A stretch of 64,000 bases of DNA from Kingdonia uniflora. Lineage: Eukaryota; Streptophyta; Magnoliopsida; Ranunculales; Circaeasteraceae. Location of the stretch: assembly GCA_014058105.1 (NCBI GenBank), contig JACGCM010001601.1, forward strand, positions 124,001 through 188,000. Direction: 5' to 3'. Shown piece by piece: positions 62,324-64,000 of this stretch. A program made the translations under genes and the position numbers. How positions within the stretch are numbered: position 1 is the stretch's first letter; each line of letters starts with the position of its first letter. The notes under the pieces are model-generated. The model was not told the DNA's origin, did not search any database, and worked only from the letters and a program-made list of their open reading frames with translations.

Positions 62324-63294
62324 AACCTACTTCTTCAACATTACTTGACCCTGAAGCATTATTCTTAATACCTATTTTTATTCGTGATTATACTGTAATG
62401 ATGAAATACAAATAGTTGGAACCAAATAAATCCTAAAAGAAACATATACAAAGCACTTATCCAAATAAACTTGGAAAACCATACTAAGAGTAAGTTTACA
62501 AACACAAGTTTGGTTATGCAAAACCCAGATCTTGAATAGAGCTAAGAGTACAAACAACCACTCAATGGCTTTCCGATTGTGTGTTCATGACATATAGAAA
62601 CTAAACTGTAAAAGATGTAAAGACCGCTACACATTATATATTTATAATTGAATCATTCACCCTTAAACCTAATCTTATTTAAATGGGGCTTAAAGGAGCA
62701 AAACCATACATCATTAAATTGTGCTAGTATATGCCCCTCAAAGACACGTATACCTTGAACTCCTAAAATCAGATACGAAACTGGTTGATGTAATTTAATA
62801 AGAAAGAAATAGCCAAATAGAGATGGTATCATATTATGGTTCATCATATTAAAACAAAATAGAAATTGGATTTATATATTGTGAGAAACATGAAAATAGC
62901 CAAAGAAAACGAGGAATTGAGGTTGCAAATCGGTGCCTGTTACGAGAGATGACAAGAAGTTTAACGAAGTGTTCTGGAGAGATGGAAAGAATCGTTCAGC
63001 GAAGAGAGAGCTTGTCGTGAAGTGTAGTTCACAATTAGAGAAATGCCAATTTGCTGTCGTGAAGTATTTGAAAATCGAATCTAAAGCACTTGTACACACA
63101 TTATTACCCTGAGCAATACACTAAAACCCACTATCAAATTATTCAGATTGGATTAATAACGTTTTGGGTTCATGAAGTACTTCTAGGGTTCGTGGTTGAG
63201 GGAGGAGAGAGAAAGATGTTTTAGGGAAGGAGATAGAGTGGTTTTGGAGAGGAGAGGAGAGAAGAGAGAGGAGTTTTGGTTTAGTTATTTTGAC

Positions 63295-63413
63295 TTTTTT
63301 TATTTCTCCTACTGCTGCATCATCATCTATGTCATCCGTTGGATTGAGTTTTTTAATGCATGTGATGGAGTGTGCAGAAATGTGTTTAAGCAAGAGTGTA
63401 CATGGAGATGTTC
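63295..63413. repeat. Right terminal inverted repeat of the MULE
   Basis: It runs from a T-tract to GTGTACATGGAGATGTTCT. It pairs with 59348-59470, with a small difference at the very tip (AGAACATC against GGGAGCATC). Confidence 0.88.
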
Positions 63414-63848
63414 TATATATATATATATATATATATTTTTTTTATTTGCACCTTCAATCTCAATTGTAATAGTCCCAGTGCCTTTGTAAGGCGTGATCTA
63501 GTCTTTGGTCAGTGATGCCAATATGATATCTTGTTCTAAAGTGTCAACATCGTAGGCATATAATGTGAGCATGACTTATTAATTTTTCCTTTTTGTAATA
63601 AAATTCTTATTTTTTGCCTTATGAAAAATAATTACTTATGAGGATCCAACTTAATAAGTTAGACTCATTTTTTTTTTTACTTACCTCGGGTTGTATTATT
63701 TCCATCTCAGAAAGTTTTTTTGAGATAATCGATAAATTATTTTTTACCTTTTCAAAAATAAGTACTTAAATCCTTTACGATAACGAATTTGACTTAATAA
63801 GTCAGGCTCACATTATTTGGACAAAGGTATGAGGGAAGAGATGGTATC
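63414..63848. other. Sequence after the MULE, nothing recognised
   Basis: AT-rich. A diverged repeat pair (ACTTAATAAGTTAGACTCA near 63648 and ACTTAATAAGTCAGGCTCA near 63792) is seen. No exon of SOQ1 was found. Confidence 0.45.
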
Positions 63849-64000
63849 CAGAGGCGGATCTACAGAGAGCTCAGAGTGGGCAGTTGCCTACCCTAAGAAT
63901 TCAAAATCCTTATCATTACAATTAATATCTTGTATATTTTACACAAAGCCTAATGAAAAGTTATACCTTTGCCCACTCTAAACTTTCATAATTACAGAAC
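63849..64000 (+). mobile_element. Possible start of a hAT-like element, cut by window end
   Basis: CAGAGGCGGATCTAC followed by GAGTGGGCAGTTGCC resembles the terminal sequence of plant hAT elements. The other end is outside the window, so this is a guess from one terminus. Confidence 0.4.

Larger units (their letters stand above)
59348..63413 (-). mobile_element. Mutator-like element (FAR1-type MULE)
   Basis: Inverted ends of about 118 bp bound a decayed FAR1-like transposase on the minus strand. Left and right ends share CATCTCCATGTACACTC, GCACACTCCATCACAT and AACGGATGACATAGATGATG. Both sides are (AT)n, so a 9-base duplication cannot be told from the microsatellite. The element probably lies in the next SOQ1 intron. 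Confidence 0.88.

Noticed and set aside
58399..64000. Following SOQ1 exons (last NHL blade, C-terminal domain)
   Set aside because: No matching frame with splice sites was seen between the last exon and the window end, outside or inside the MULE.

Overview
The window is nuclear DNA of a flowering plant, most likely a eudicot. The evidence is an AT-rich sequence, GT-AG introns, a chloroplast thylakoid gene split into many short exons, and dense plant-type retrotransposons and DNA transposons. Species cannot be named from the sequence. Coordinates were worked out by eye; exon edges were checked by codon counting, while transposon edges are less certain.

The only host gene I can support is the middle of SOQ1 (SUPPRESSOR OF QUENCHING 1) on the + strand. 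Twenty-three consecutive exons (8997 to 58398, 2,227 coding bases, about 742 codons) join in frame with no stop. They encode the second half of a stromal HAD-hydrolase domain, one transmembrane helix, a thioredoxin-like domain with a CINC active site, and most of an NHL-type beta-propeller. The first exons (HAD motif I, transit peptide) lie before base 1 or were not found. The last exons lie after 64000 or were not found.

The gene is spread over more than 49 kb because its introns are filled with transposons. Left of the first exon (1-6021) is a decayed Ty1/copia element of SIRE-like type on the minus strand, with one LTR in view. The intron at 9233-12224 holds a LINE fragment. The 11.9 kb intron (13957-25853) holds a rearranged, partly inverted TRIM-like element flanked by TTCCT, a decayed LINE, and a gag-only LTR element with a second TRIM-like element nested in its LTR. 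Introns at 25942-33819 hold an unclassified GC-rich retro-like block, an endonuclease-only LINE remnant and four MITE-like elements. The intron at 37145-41085 holds another MITE and a LINE remnant interrupted by a 0.6 kb TRIM. The 9 kb intron (42613-51570) holds a non-coding LTR element into which a full-length 5.8 kb LINE and a 104 bp LINE tail inserted, both with clear target duplications. The intron at 51664-58361 holds a second gag-only LTR element carrying two GC-rich hAT-like MITEs. After the last exon comes a 4.1 kb Mutator-like element (59348-63413) with long inverted repeats and a broken FAR1-type transposase. The window ends at the possible start of a hAT-like element.

The host exons are clean while almost every transposon reading frame is broken, so the layers act as a record of successive insertions into one conserved photoprotection gene. 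The observations I rate highest are the phased TTCGAA array in the copia LTR, the inverted TRIM with an intact target duplication, the hairpin shared by the primer-site leaders of three non-coding LTR elements, and the pair of gag-only elements.
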